Below, one piece after another: positions 55,336 to 63,939 of a DNA stretch of 64,000 bases. Each line of letters starts with the position of its first letter. Position 1 is the first letter of the stretch. The notes under the pieces were generated by a model. It ran no database searches and had not been told where the DNA came from. It saw only the letters and a list, made by a program, of their open reading frames with translations. The stretch is from Chitinophaga pinensis (GTDB taxonomy: Bacteria > Pseudomonadota > Gammaproteobacteria > Burkholderiales > SG8-41): the NCBI GenBank assembly GCA_943329075.2, contig CALQCM020000007.1, positions 32,001-96,000 of the forward strand. Reading direction: 5' to 3'. Both the position numbers and the translations under genes were made by a program.

Positions 55336-55539
55336 ATGGCAACAGGTACTGTGAAATGGTTCAACGACGCTAAGGGTTATGGCTTCATTACGCCGGATGA
55401 CGGCAGTGAAGATCTTTTTGCCCATTTTTCCGCGATCCAGATGGGTGGCTTCAAAACCCTGAAGGAAGGCCAGAAGGTTACTTTCGAGGTAACCCAAGGT
55501 CCGAAAGGCAAGCAAGCCTCGAATATTCAAGGGGCCTAG
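55336..55539 (+). CDS. Cold-shock protein, CspA family
   Basis: A 67-residue OB-fold RNA/DNA-binding chaperone. [35 protein letters not shown] carries RNP1 (KGYGFI) and RNP2 (DLFAHF); the end reads [18 protein letters not shown]. The length and motifs match major cold-shock proteins. A strong intrinsic terminator follows at 55570-55599. Confidence 0.97.
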   Translation: MATGTVKWFNDAKGYGFITPDDGSEDLFAHFSAIQMGGFKTLKEGQKVTFEVTQGPKGKQASNIQGA

Positions 55540-55569
55540 TATACAGCACCACAGAATATCGATAGAAAG

Positions 55570-55599
55570 CCCGTCCGCTCACCCGGACGGGTTTTTTTT
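55570..55599 (+). terminator. Intrinsic terminator of the cold-shock gene
   Basis: CCCGTCCG (55570-55577), loop, CGGACGGG (55584-55591) and eight T's (55592-55599). It is the clearest intrinsic terminator in the window. Confidence 0.9.
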
Positions 55600-55833
55600 C
55601 GCCGTTTTCCCGAAGTCTTCTTCACCCCGCGCCCGCGTCGCCACGCGGCGCACAGGGTTATTTATGCCGGCCGCAATAAATGCGATAATGCCGCCACGCA
55701 TCTAGACGAACGGGCGCGGGCGCGACTTTAACCCTCCTGCCCCAATCCCCTTCAGGACGCCTCGACAGATCGCCGTGCCACGCCGATCGCCTCGACTATC
55801 ATTCAACGAACATTCCACCGGAGACAGAGAATC
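55600..55833 (+). other. Leader and promoter region of the 458-residue gene
   Basis: This 234-bp stretch has no gene. GATAAT at about 55685 is a good -10 for the downstream gene with a weak -35 (TTTATG-like). Around it GC-rich complementary stretches (CGCGCCCGCG near 55630 and CGGGCGCGGGC near 55715) could pair. A leader of about 140 nt with a GGAGAC site (55820) precedes the ATG. Confidence 0.4.
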
Positions 55834-57210
55834 ATGGCTGACAAACTTGACTTGCTAAAAATCGCGCAGGAAGAACAGAACGGTGATCTGTTCAAAACCC
55901 TGGACGGCATCTACAAGCGGTCAACGGTGCAGCCGCGCGGCTTTACCGATGCGGTCATCTGGGAAGGCGGCAGCAACGCCGGTGGCGTCAAGCCGGTTGC
56001 CCACGCCCTCACCGACATGTTTGCTTTGAACGGCACCATCATGGCGCTCGACGTGCTGGGCCTGCCCTTCCTTGGCGTGCCGATGATGGCGCAGTTCCGT
56101 CACGACACCAAGCTGAAGTCGCTCGAGTGGTTTGGCAAGATGGACAACATCTCCCTGAAATGGTCGACGGCCGGCGACTTCATGGTCAACGACGGCGGCA
56201 AAAAAGTCGTGGTGGCCGGCAAGTCGGCGAATGCGCCACTGCGCACCGCCGCCGGCGTTTACTGCAACGTGCGCCCCTACGGCGGCATCACCAGCATCCG
56301 CTTCATGCCGGGCCTGCCCTATTCGCAGGACAACAAGAAATTCATCGTCGACAAGGCCACCGGCAACATCCACTCCGAAATGAACACGCCGGGCGTGCGC
56401 ATGGCCTACGCTGCGCGCCTGTTCCTGAAAATGGTGCACGAAACCGGCCAGATCGGCCGCGTCGCCACCAAGCCGACGCAGGCCAAGGAAGATGCGGTCA
56501 ACGCCGGCATCATGCGCTGGCTGTTAAAGGGCACGAAATTTAAGCTCAAGCGCCAATATTCGGTGGATGCCTACGAAGAGCATAAAGAGAACGTTGATGC
56601 GATCACCGCACTGCTGCCGAAGGACTTCAAGGCCGGCATGGAAAACTGGGGCGGCGATGTGTACGAACACATTTCCGACACCAATTTCGGCCTGCTGTTG
56701 CACGACATGATCCAGCAGCGTCCCTGCATCGTTTACGCCACCGATCTCGACGGCGATCGTCTGACCGACCTGATGGCGGACGCGCCCGACGTGCTGCGCG
56801 CCTGGGGCCAGATCGTGATCGACAAGGTGGGCGCCAAGGTCGACATGAAGAAGCTGTGGGTCGACATGGGCTTCACCATGACCAACGGCAAGGACATGAC
56901 CAGCGTCATGTACCGCATGGAAGGCGCGCCGATTTACGAACAAACGCTCGGCTCGGCCGACGCCATGCTGCTGCGCCTGCTGGACGGCGATGAAACCGTC
57001 GGCGGCGAAAAGCAGCCCTATGATCCGCGCATTCACTTCGTGTTGATTAACGAGGCCTACAAAGCGGCCAACCCCGGCAACGCCGAGCTTGCCACATGGC
57101 TTGATGCGCAACTGGCAACCTTCGACAAGATCTACAGCGGCACACGCCCCCGTTACCTCGATGGTTACGCCAAGCTCAAAGCGGCAATCAAGCCGTGGGG
57201 TACGAAGTAA
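55834..57210 (+). CDS. Unrecognised protein of 458 residues, probably abundant
   Basis: I do not recognise the family. It starts [20 protein letters not shown], continues [31 protein letters not shown], then a hydrophobic stretch [17 protein letters not shown]. Later parts are [120 protein letters not shown] and [38 protein letters not shown]. No signal peptide. Codon use is very biased to major codons, and it has its own leader and terminator, suggesting high expression. It could be a cytosolic enzyme; nothing supports a reaction. Confidence 0.85.
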   Translation: MADKLDLLKIAQEEQNGDLFKTLDGIYKRSTVQPRGFTDAVIWEGGSNAGGVKPVAHALTDMFALNGTIMALDVLGLPFLGVPMMAQFRHDTKLKSLEWFGKMDNISLKWSTAGDFMVNDGGKKVVVAGKSANAPLRTAAGVYCNVRPYGGITSIRFMPGLPYSQDNKKFIVDKATGNIHSEMNTPGVRMAYAARLFLKMVHETGQIGRVATKPTQAKEDAVNAGIMRWLLKGTKFKLKRQYSVDAYEEHKENVDAITALLPKDFKAGMENWGGDVYEHISDTNFGLLLHDMIQQRPCIVYATDLDGDRLTDLMADAPDVLRAWGQIVIDKVGAKVDMKKLWVDMGFTMTNGKDMTSVMYRMEGAPIYEQTLGSADAMLLRLLDGDETVGGEKQPYDPRIHFVLINEAYKAANPGNAELATWLDAQLATFDKIYSGTRPRYLDGYAKLKAAIKPWGTK

Positions 57211-57242
57211 TCACGCCAGCAGCGGCCGGATACAACGCCAGA

Positions 57243-57276
57243 AACAGCGCCCGCATCTGCGGGCGTTGTTTTTTCG
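57243..57276 (+). terminator. Intrinsic terminator of the 458-residue gene
   Basis: A stem of up to 13 pairs (core CGCCCGCA 57248-57255 and TGCGGGCG 57258-57265) is followed by TTGTTTTTT. It lies 32 bp after the stop of the upstream gene and just before rluE. Confidence 0.85.
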
Positions 57277-57304
57277 GCGCTCTTTTTTTTGCATCACGCA
57301 ACAG

Positions 57305-57889
57305 ATGAGCCAGGTCATCCTTTTCAACAAGCCCTACGGTGTGCTGTGCCAGTTCAGTCCAAGTGATGGCCGGCAGACGCTGAAGGATTTCATAGCAACG
57401 CCTGCCGTCTACGCAGCGGGCCGGCTCGATGCTGACAGCGAGGGCCTGGTCGTGCTGACCGGTGACGGGCGCCTGCAAAACCGCATCAGCTCGCCCGAAC
57501 ATAAGCTGGTCAAAACCTATCTAGTACAGGTCGAGGGAATTCCGACGTCGGACGCTCTCAACAGGCTCTCGCAAGGGATCGATCTGCGCGACTTTTTTAC
57601 GAAGCCGGCGGCGGTCGAAACAATCGGCGAACCGGCCTGGTTATGGCCGCGCAATCCGCCGGTGCGTTTTCGCAAAAACATACCGACCCGCTGGCTGAGA
57701 ATCGCCATCAGCGAAGGCAAGAACCGGCAGGTGCGCCGGATGACGGCGGCGGTCGGCTTTCCGACGCTGCGGCTCGTGCGTTACAGCATTGGCGACTGGA
57801 CCATCGACGGCCTGCTGCCCGGCGCATGCCGGGAAACCGCCGCCATGACGCCTGCGTCACCGCCGCGCATGCAACACGGTCACAAGTAA
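57305..57889 (+). CDS. rluE: 23S rRNA pseudouridine synthase RluE
   Basis: A 194-residue pseudouridine synthase of the RsuA/RluE group; RluE in E. coli modifies U2457 of 23S r[33 protein letters not shown] opens it, [25 protein letters not shown] carries the catalytic Asp, then [56 protein letters not shown]. The WLWPRNPP insertion distinguishes RluE. No S4 domain is present. ATG at 57305 is well placed; the open frame from 57089 lies in the previous gene. Confidence 0.92.
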   Translation: MSQVILFNKPYGVLCQFSPSDGRQTLKDFIATPAVYAAGRLDADSEGLVVLTGDGRLQNRISSPEHKLVKTYLVQVEGIPTSDALNRLSQGIDLRDFFTKPAAVETIGEPAWLWPRNPPVRFRKNIPTRWLRIAISEGKNRQVRRMTAAVGFPTLRLVRYSIGDWTIDGLLPGACRETAAMTPASPPRMQHGHK

Positions 57890-57996
57890 AGTAGACTCCC
57901 TTGCATCGCGCGGCCCAATTGCGGTTACTGCGTTTTCGCAATGGCAACACGTGCGGCGTCTGAAACAATCAACAATACCGGGAGAGGAAAATACGC

Positions 57997-58185
57997 ATGC
58001 GCAAACTGTTAACCATGCTGGTTGCCGCAATCTTTGCCGCCGCATCGCTGAACGTCGCGGCCGCCGAATCGTCCGGGGGCGACGCGCCCAAGGCATCGGC
58101 AAAAAAATCCGACAAGGCGAAAAAGTCGGCTAAAGGCAAGAAATCGAAAAAAACCAGCAAAAGTAAGCGCAGACTGACTCAATAA
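57997..58185 (+). CDS. Small exported lysine-rich protein (1)
   Basis: A 62-residue protein: signal peptide MRKLLTMLVAAIFAAASLNVAAA, then a mature part of serine, glycine and lysine (ASAKKSDKAKKSAKGKKSKKTSKSKRR). GGAGAGG lies 7 bases before the ATG, so it is well translated. Its composition resembles small basic exported proteins and histone H1-like tails. A paralogue-like gene follows 200 bp further on. Function unknown. Confidence 0.75.
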   Translation: MRKLLTMLVAAIFAAASLNVAAAESSGGDAPKASAKKSDKAKKSAKGKKSKKTSKSKRRLTQ

Positions 58186-58388
58186 AAGGTCGGGGAATTT
58201 CTGCCTTTTATTTCTTATGTCACTGAATTATAAGAAAAACTCTTTGGCGGTGATGATGTTAGACCACGGCTGTGAGTAAGTATGTCATTTGCGTCAACCG
58301 CCATGATCACGAACGCGTTAATTGCTGTGACCGCAGGTTGGTCGTAATTCCAAAGACGTGGTTTTTATTAAACTAAAGAGGAAACAAC

Positions 58389-58538
58389 ATGAGCAAACTG
58401 CTTGCCGCAATTTTCGCCGCTATGTTCGCATTGGGCACCGTCTCTGTCTTCGCGGCTGATGCCAAGAAAGACGAGCCGAAAAAAGAAGCCAAGAAAGACG
58501 AAGCCAAGAAAGAAGAAGTCAAGAAAGACAAGAAGTAA
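58389..58538 (+). CDS. Small exported lysine/glutamate-rich protein (2)
   Basis: A 49-residue protein: MSKLLAAIFAAMFALGTVSVFA signal, then a mature part of alternating KK and DE/EE (ADAKKDEPKKEAKKDEAKKE). The same signal pattern (KLL..IFAA) occurs in the gene at 57997, so they may be paralogues with opposed mature charge. GAGGAAACAAC precedes the ATG. A clear terminator follows the stop after 20 bp. The 203-bp gap 58186-58388 before it shows an AT-rich promoter region and nothing else. Confidence 0.75.
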   Translation: MSKLLAAIFAAMFALGTVSVFAADAKKDEPKKEAKKDEAKKEEVKKDKK

Positions 58539-58558
58539 TATTCTTGCTTTTCGCAAAA

Positions 58559-58586
58559 CGGCAGGGTTCATACCCTGCCGTTTTTT
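58559..58586 (+). terminator. Intrinsic terminator after the 49-residue gene
   Basis: CGGCAGGG (58559-58566), loop TTCATA, CCCTGCCG (58573-58580) and six T's. It ends 14 bp before the inverted-repeat element. Confidence 0.88.
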
Positions 58587-58599
58587 ATTGCCCGCGCAT

Positions 58600-58779
58600 C
58601 TAGTGCCCTGAGTCTGAAATTACTTGCAGAATTTTATTCTGCGCTTGCTGCGGCTTTGTCGCACTCCTCGCCGGGCGTCCAAGCCTGTCTCGTCGCGCTT
58701 CGCGGCGCACACAACAAAATTCGATACGCTCATTTCCCAGGCTGCGATTGTGCTGAGAATTTCAGACTCACTACACTAG
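58600..58779. mobile_element. 180-bp MITE-like element with 22-bp terminal inverted repeats
   Basis: The ends 58600-58621 and 58758-58779 are inverted copies, 19 of 22 positions matching; the outermost four bases are CTAG on both sides. If CTAG is a target duplication, the core is 58604-58775 with 18-bp repeats (15/18). Inside is another short hairpin, GCAGAAT-TTT-ATTCTGC at 58626-58642. No coding capacity for a transposase is seen. The CTAG at the right end supplies the stop of the TonB-dependent receptor gene. Non-autonomous insertion element is the best reading. Confidence 0.7.
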
Positions 58780-60854
58780 AAACTGAGGATGGCGGACAAG
58801 CGAAACGACCGCGGCTCCGTCGGATGAAGATGAATGTCGTTGACCGGTGCCGCCTCGCCCTTCAGTTGCGACGTGTAGGCGTAGTCGATCTGGCTCGCGC
58901 GCCGGTTCAGAAAATTGAACACATCGAGTTGCAGGCGCACCTTCTTTTCAAATTTGTAGCCGATGCGCCCCGACAACAGCGTGGTTGAATTCGAACGCAG
59001 CGAGTTGTCTTCAATCAGCGGCCGCGGCCCGAAATAGCGCAATCGCATGCTGCCGTAATATGGCCCCTTGTTATCGACGGTCGCCGTCAGCGTCGCCACG
59101 CCCTCGACCGCCCCGGGCACACGGTCGCCCGCACCGGTCGGCACAAGGTCCGCGTAGCGCGCCCGTGCGTAGGCGACGTCGGCATCGACCGTGAGCCACG
59201 ACGCCGGCGTATAAAAATTCGAGAACTCGAAGCCGACGCGCCGGCTCGGCCGCCCCGTATCCGCAGTGCTACCGGCATCCCCCTGAAACAACAACTCGGA
59301 CTGGAAATCGAGCCTGAAGACCGTGAACGAACTTTGCAGATTGGGCACTAGCGCAGTCCGCAGGCCGGTCTCGTAGCCGGTGGCGCGCACCAGCAAGGGT
59401 TCACGCACCGCGGCGTTGGCCGGGTTCTTCGGGTCAACGGTGATCGTCGCGCCGCGCGCATCGTTGCTGCGAAAGCCGCGGCCGGCATTGACGTAATACT
59501 CGGTCTTCGACCACGGCCCGAAGACGAGATTAAGTTTCGGACTGATCATGTGGTCGTTGACGCGGCCCGAATTGGCCGCCCTGTCGCCGGCAACGTCGGC
59601 ACGGTAAAAATCGCCGCGCACGCCGGCCACCGTGCGGAACCAGTCGTTCCAGCGCAAGCCATTCTGGTAATACAGGGCGCCGCTGGTCTCCACCACGTGG
59701 TCGTTGCGCGTGGTTGCAATCACGGTCCTCTGTGCAGAGTTGAAAAGACCGACATTGATGTTGTCATTGCGCGCCTGAAAGCCGAAGGTGTTTTCCACCT
59801 CGCGCGTGCCCCATTTTCCGAACAGGCTATGTTTTGCATTAAGCCCGCTGGTAACACGGTTGTCGCGCTGCTCAAACTGGTCGCCGTTGACCGCGTCGTC
59901 CTGGAAAAACGTGAAGTTGTTCCACAACTGCAGCCGGCTGCGGATCACATAGGCGTTCGTCGACGTCGCGCTGTTCTCGCCGGTTTTGTTCCATGCCGAG
60001 GACAAACTGTAACGGCTGGCCTCGCCGCCGTCGCTCGGGTCGAGCGCGTCCCAGCGACCGATCAAGCCTGAATCGAGCGCGCGCTTGGGGATCTGGTTGG
60101 TCGCATTCCATTTGCCCTGATAACCCATCGCCGTGATGCTGAAGCCGTTTTGTGCAGTGCCGTCGGCGTAACGCAGCAGACCGTTGAACTTGCGAAAATC
60201 ATCGGGCCTGGTCCACGGACCGTCGGCGTGAAAAACCTCCAGCGCATAGGTGAGATTGCCGTTGCCGGCTTTCGGCGTGTCCGCCAGCAGCAGGCGGCGG
60301 TAGCCGAAGCCGCCGAACCCCGCTTCGGCAACACCCTTGTCGAGACGTTGCGGATACAACACCGAGACTGAACCGGCCGCGGAAAAATCACCGTCCTCGG
60401 CGGAATACGGCCCCTTTTTATATTGCATGCTGCTGACGAGGTCCGGGATCAGGAAATTCAGATCGCTGTAGCCTTGCCCATGGCCGTGCGTGCGCTGGTT
60501 GACCGGCATGCCGTCGACCGTAATGGCGAGATCGGTGCCGTGATCGAGGTTCATGCCGCGCAGGAAATACTGGTTGGCTTTGCCCTCGCCGCTGTGCTGC
60601 GTGATGATCAGACCCGGCGTGCCCTCGAGCAGTTCACCCGGCCGGTAATTCGGCCGCGCCTCGATCTGCCGGCGTGTGATGGTGCCCTGACTGGATGAAT
60701 CGGCACCGCCAATCAGATCGGTCGATGAGCCGGTGACCTCGACTTCATCGAGCGTTTGCACGCCCGCGGCCAGGCAATGCGCAGAACATGCGGCTGTCGC
60801 TGCCAACACAACGCAGCGGGCGATCGCGGTCAAACCGTCGCATTTGAATGGCAC
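58776..60854 (-). CDS. TonB-dependent outer-membrane receptor
   Basis: A 692-residue receptor: signal peptide, plug (about residues 40-165) with IEARPNYRPGELLEGTPGLIITQHSGEGKANQYFLRGMNLDHGTDLAITVDGMPVNQRTHGHGQGYSDLNFLIPDLV, then a 22-strand barrel ending in SAILSF with the terminal Phe needed for barrel assembly. A His-rich stretch QRTHGHGQGY faces the plug. GTG at 60854 is the start. It is last in an operon after TonB, a HupE/UreJ-type permease and a TPR protein, so a metal or metallophore substrate is likely. The stop lies in a mobile element end. Confidence 0.9.
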   Translation of the reverse strand: MPFKCDGLTAIARCVVLAATAACSAHCLAAGVQTLDEVEVTGSSTDLIGGADSSSQGTITRRQIEARPNYRPGELLEGTPGLIITQHSGEGKANQYFLRGMNLDHGTDLAITVDGMPVNQRTHGHGQGYSDLNFLIPDLVSSMQYKKGPYSAEDGDFSAAGSVSVLYPQRLDKGVAEAGFGGFGYRRLLLADTPKAGNGNLTYALEVFHADGPWTRPDDFRKFNGLLRYADGTAQNGFSITAMGYQGKWNATNQIPKRALDSGLIGRWDALDPSDGGEASRYSLSSAWNKTGENSATSTNAYVIRSRLQLWNNFTFFQDDAVNGDQFEQRDNRVTSGLNAKHSLFGKWGTREVENTFGFQARNDNINVGLFNSAQRTVIATTRNDHVVETSGALYYQNGLRWNDWFRTVAGVRGDFYRADVAGDRAANSGRVNDHMISPKLNLVFGPWSKTEYYVNAGRGFRSNDARGATITVDPKNPANAAVREPLLVRATGYETGLRTALVPNLQSSFTVFRLDFQSELLFQGDAGSTADTGRPSRRVGFEFSNFYTPASWLTVDADVAYARARYADLVPTGAGDRVPGAVEGVATLTATVDNKGPYYGSMRLRYFGPRPLIEDNSLRSNSTTLLSGRIGYKFEKKVRLQLDVFNFLNRRASQIDYAYTSQLKGEAAPVNDIHLHPTEPRSFRLSAILSF

Positions 60855-60866
60855 AACAATTCCGGA

Positions 60867-61580
60867 TTAGTTTTTGAGTTGAAAGCGCACGGGCACATCG
60901 ACCACGTGCGCGATCGGCTTTTCGCCGAGGCGCGCGGGCACGAACGACCAACCCTGCACCGCGCGCAATGCCGCCTCATCAAGCACTTGGGTGCCCGAGG
61001 TCTGCGCCACCGCCACCTGATCGGGCGTGCCTTTCGCGCTGACCTGCACGCGCAACACCACCAGGCCCTCGATACCGAGCCGACGCGCCATCGGCGGATA
61101 AGCCGGGCGCGGGTTGTTCAGATAAGCCACGTTGAAATGCGGCGGTTCGATCGCCTCGGCGCGCGATGGCGCCGCGGGCGCAACTGCAACCTTTGTGACC
61201 GGCGGTAGAGCAGGCGTTTCCACCACGGACACGGCCGCCACCGGTGCCGTCGTCGCGCGTTCAACCACGATGGCCTCGGGTGCCGGCGTGCGCTGCACCG
61301 CCTGCACCGGCTGCGGTGCGGGCTGCGGCACATGACGCTCGTGGCTGTGAGTATGTTTGGGCGCCGGCGGCACTTCGACGACTGGCGCCGCAACGGGCGC
61401 TACTCCGACCATCGTTACGGTGAGCGCCTGCGGCGGTTCGACCGGCAGTGGTTGCCAGACCTGAAACAGCAACACACCCGCGGTCGCATGCACCGTCAGC
61501 GAAATCAGCAAGGCGGGCGTGAACGCCCGCGCCGCGCGGCGGCCGTCGATTTCGTTTGGATAATTGCCGGTGGCGAACAT
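60867..61580 (-). CDS. TonB family energy-transducing protein
   Basis: A 237-residue TonB: N-terminal membrane anchor (FTPALLISLTVHATAGVLLFQVW, residues 20-42), a Pro/Val/His-rich periplasmic linker (PKHTHSHERHVPQPAPQPVQAV) and a C-terminal domain NNPRPAYPPMARRLGIEGLVVLRVQVSAKGTPDQVAVAQTSGTQVLDEAALRAVQGWSFVPA. It couples proton-motive force to the adjacent receptor 12 bp downstream. No exbB-exbD genes are in the window, so those must lie elsewhere. Confidence 0.9.
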   Translation of the reverse strand: MFATGNYPNEIDGRRAARAFTPALLISLTVHATAGVLLFQVWQPLPVEPPQALTVTMVGVAPVAAPVVEVPPAPKHTHSHERHVPQPAPQPVQAVQRTPAPEAIVVERATTAPVAAVSVVETPALPPVTKVAVAPAAPSRAEAIEPPHFNVAYLNNPRPAYPPMARRLGIEGLVVLRVQVSAKGTPDQVAVAQTSGTQVLDEAALRAVQGWSFVPARLGEKPIAHVVDVPVRFQLKN

Positions 61581-61627
61581 GGTCTTTGGCAGGTTAGTGC
61601 GCGTGCTGCTAACGGATCATTATGCCA

Positions 61628-62752
61628 TCAAAAACCAAGCACTTTAAGGTTGAATGCGCGCTCGACGAACCACACCGCCGCCAGCAGCGAAATCAGGGCC
61701 GAACCGCCGATCAACACGACGCGCCGGTAAAACCAGCTGCGGCGCAAACCGAACGCCACCGGCAGAAATACTGCGACGATCGCCAGTTGCCCGGCTTCAA
61801 CGCCCAGATTGAAGCCGACGAGCGCCAGCAACAGGGCATCACGCGGCAGCCCGAGGTCGGCCAGCACACTGGCGAAACCAAAGCCGTGGATCAGGCCGAA
61901 ACCAAAGGCCACCATCCAGCGCCGCCTCTGGAACAGCGGAAAGATATTGTTCAGCGCCGCCAGTACGACCGACAGCGCGATCGCCGATTCGGTCAGGCGC
62001 GTCGGCAAAGAAATGACGCCCAGCGCGGCGAGGCTCAGCGTGATCGAATGCGCAACCGTAAACGCAGTGACGATTTTCAACACATCCCAGAACGCCGTCT
62101 TGAAACGTTCCACGGCGCGCCATTGATGGTGCGTGATCACCAGCACCGCCGGCAGCAACAGCGACAGCAAGAACAGAATGTGATCAAAACCGATCCAGAT
62201 ATGCCAGACGCCTTCGCGGCCGTAATCGAAAAACTGCGTGATGCGGCTCGGTTTGGTGAGTTCGAATCGCTGTTGCGCCGCATCCGGACTGAAGATCGCG
62301 GTACGCGTGGCGCCATCGAACTCGAGGCGCAGTAAACCTTTGTGCTGCGGATCGAGATCGAAAAACAGGTTGTAGCCGAGCGTCAGCACCGCGCCCGCTT
62401 TGGCGCAGGGCGCTTCGAAACGCAATACCGCGTAGGCGCCGTCGCTGTGATTGTCGACGAGGTGTTCGGTAACGCGCGGCTGGCAGGCGTTGCCATCGAG
62501 CGCGACGGTCAGGCGTGACAACGCATAAGCATCGATTTCCGACTGGCGCGCGCGCAACTCGCCCCAGGTGATTTCACCGTTGCCGTTGCTGTCCAGCCCG
62601 ATCGCAAAATCAAGATCGCGCAACGCAATGTCCCATTGCCCGCGCACAGCGTCGCCGGCCACCGTCACGCCAAGATAGCTGTCGCTCGGTTTATGCGCAG
62701 CGGCAAGCGCCGCGAAAAACGCCAATAACGCAAAGAGGAGCGCGCGCATCAT
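61628..62752 (-). CDS. HupE/UreJ-family membrane protein with EF-hand motif
   Basis: A 374-residue protein with a signal sequence, an extracytoplasmic domain (about 20-180) and a C-terminal HupE/UreJ_2 membrane domain. The first domain carries DSNGNGEITWGEL, an EF-hand-type calcium loop, near residue 54. The membrane domain has EGVWHIWIGFDHILFLLSLLLPAV, VTAFTVAHSITLSLAALG, NNIFPLF and GFGLIHGFGFASVLADLGLP with the conserved metal-associated histidines. HupE-type proteins carry nickel or cobalt. ATG at 62752 overlaps the TPR stop (ATGA), so the two genes are coupled. Confidence 0.87.
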   Translation of the reverse strand: MMRALLFALLAFFAALAAAHKPSDSYLGVTVAGDAVRGQWDIALRDLDFAIGLDSNGNGEITWGELRARQSEIDAYALSRLTVALDGNACQPRVTEHLVDNHSDGAYAVLRFEAPCAKAGAVLTLGYNLFFDLDPQHKGLLRLEFDGATRTAIFSPDAAQQRFELTKPSRITQFFDYGREGVWHIWIGFDHILFLLSLLLPAVLVITHHQWRAVERFKTAFWDVLKIVTAFTVAHSITLSLAALGVISLPTRLTESAIALSVVLAALNNIFPLFQRRRWMVAFGFGLIHGFGFASVLADLGLPRDALLLALVGFNLGVEAGQLAIVAVFLPVAFGLRRSWFYRRVVLIGGSALISLLAAVWFVERAFNLKVLGF

Positions 62753-63939
62753 TTCGCCGCTCCAGCGGGCACAAGCTGCGCGGCGAGCCTGCGCAAATAC
62801 CAGTCTTCGATGCCGGTCTGCGCCATCCAGTCGAGCACCGGTTTCGCCGCCGCGGCATCTTTCAGCGCGAGCGCGGCTTCAAGCACGGCACGCGCGTCGC
62901 GCGGTTCGCGCTGCACGCGCCAGTTGCTCAGCGCCAGCCGGAGCGCCTCCTGCGGCTGCTTCATGACGACGAGGCTGAAGCGCGACTCCTCCTGCTCATG
63001 CGTGGTGTCGCCGCGCATGCGCGCCGCCGCATAACGCGCCGCCAGCGCCACCTGATGTTCGGGAAACGTTTTGGCAGCCGTCATTTGCCCGGCCAGCGTC
63101 AGGCGCAGCAACAGCGGATCGGCGCGCGACCAGTCCTTCAGCAGCACCAGCACTTCCTGCAGGCGGCCGTAATCGATAAGGAAATCGGCGTAAGCCGCGA
63201 GCAGAAAACCATCGGCGATATTCAACGCCAGCGCACTTTTGAAATGCGCCTCGGCCAGCGCCGGCTCGTTAAGCCGCCATGCCATCTCGGCAAGCCGCGT
63301 CAGTATCCACAAGCGCTGGTCCGGATTGACAGTTTTTGTGCGGTTCATCGACGCCAGCAACGCGTCATGACTCTGGCGCGCGCGGCCGGTCATGCCCTCG
63401 ATGAAGGTAATGCAGCCGGCATTGGTCAGCGCGGTGACGTAGGGCGCCATGCGTTCGCAATCCTGGCGCGACGTGGCGTAATCGCCGGTCACCAGATTAA
63501 TATCGGCGCGCAACGACAAGGCATCAATGTCAGCGGGATTGCTTTTCAGCGCCGCGTCGAGGTCCGCCAGCGCATTGGTAAAATCGTGGCCGTACTGGCG
63601 CAGCGTCGCGCGCATCAGCAGCACGGCGGCCGGCGGCTGCGCCATATCCCACCACGGCTTCAATGCCGCCTGCGCGTAACCGACGTAACGCGGGTCGCTC
63701 TGCCCGCCGGCCTGCGCAAAATAACTGCGCGCCAGCTGCAATGCGATCTGCAGGTTTTGCGGATTTTCCGCGAGCTGCCGGCGCAGACCGTTGATCTCGC
63801 GCACCACGGGATCGTTCGGTCTGAACGGCAGGTGTTCGAGCACTTCGTCGTCCGTGCGCGGCACAAACGGCGCCGCCGCCACCGCTACCGTGCCGGCAAG
63901 CAAAACTCCACACAAGGCGGCATATGCGCAATATTTCAT
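62749..63939 (-). CDS. Exported TPR-repeat protein
   Basis: A 396-residue protein with a signal peptide (CGVLLAGTVAVAAAP, residues 9-23) and a chain of TPR-like helical pairs: INGLRRQLAENPQNLQIALQLARSYFAQAG, VLLMRATLRQYGHDFTNALADLDAALKSNPADIDALSLRADINLVTGDY and MAWRLNEPALAEAHFKSALALNIADGFLLAAYADFLIDYGRLQEV. It is likely a periplasmic or membrane-attached scaffold. First visible gene of the operon TPR-HupE-TonB-receptor. Its role in the uptake system is unknown. The 61 bp upstream carry no other gene before the window ends. Confidence 0.83.
   Translation of the reverse strand: MKYCAYAALCGVLLAGTVAVAAAPFVPRTDDEVLEHLPFRPNDPVVREINGLRRQLAENPQNLQIALQLARSYFAQAGGQSDPRYVGYAQAALKPWWDMAQPPAAVLLMRATLRQYGHDFTNALADLDAALKSNPADIDALSLRADINLVTGDYATSRQDCERMAPYVTALTNAGCITFIEGMTGRARQSHDALLASMNRTKTVNPDQRLWILTRLAEMAWRLNEPALAEAHFKSALALNIADGFLLAAYADFLIDYGRLQEVLVLLKDWSRADPLLLRLTLAGQMTAAKTFPEHQVALAARYAAARMRGDTTHEQEESRFSLVVMKQPQEALRLALSNWRVQREPRDARAVLEAALALKDAAAAKPVLDWMAQTGIEDWYLRRLAAQLVPAGAAK

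Noticed and set aside
55834..57210. Isocitrate dehydrogenase for the 458-residue gene
   Set aside because: The length is near that of ICD, but the NADP and isocitrate motifs of ICD are absent. Left unnamed.
58217..58279. A 20-codon frame in the AT-rich gap between the two small exported proteins
   Set aside because: It has no ribosome site and no recognisable pattern; the region more likely holds a promoter.
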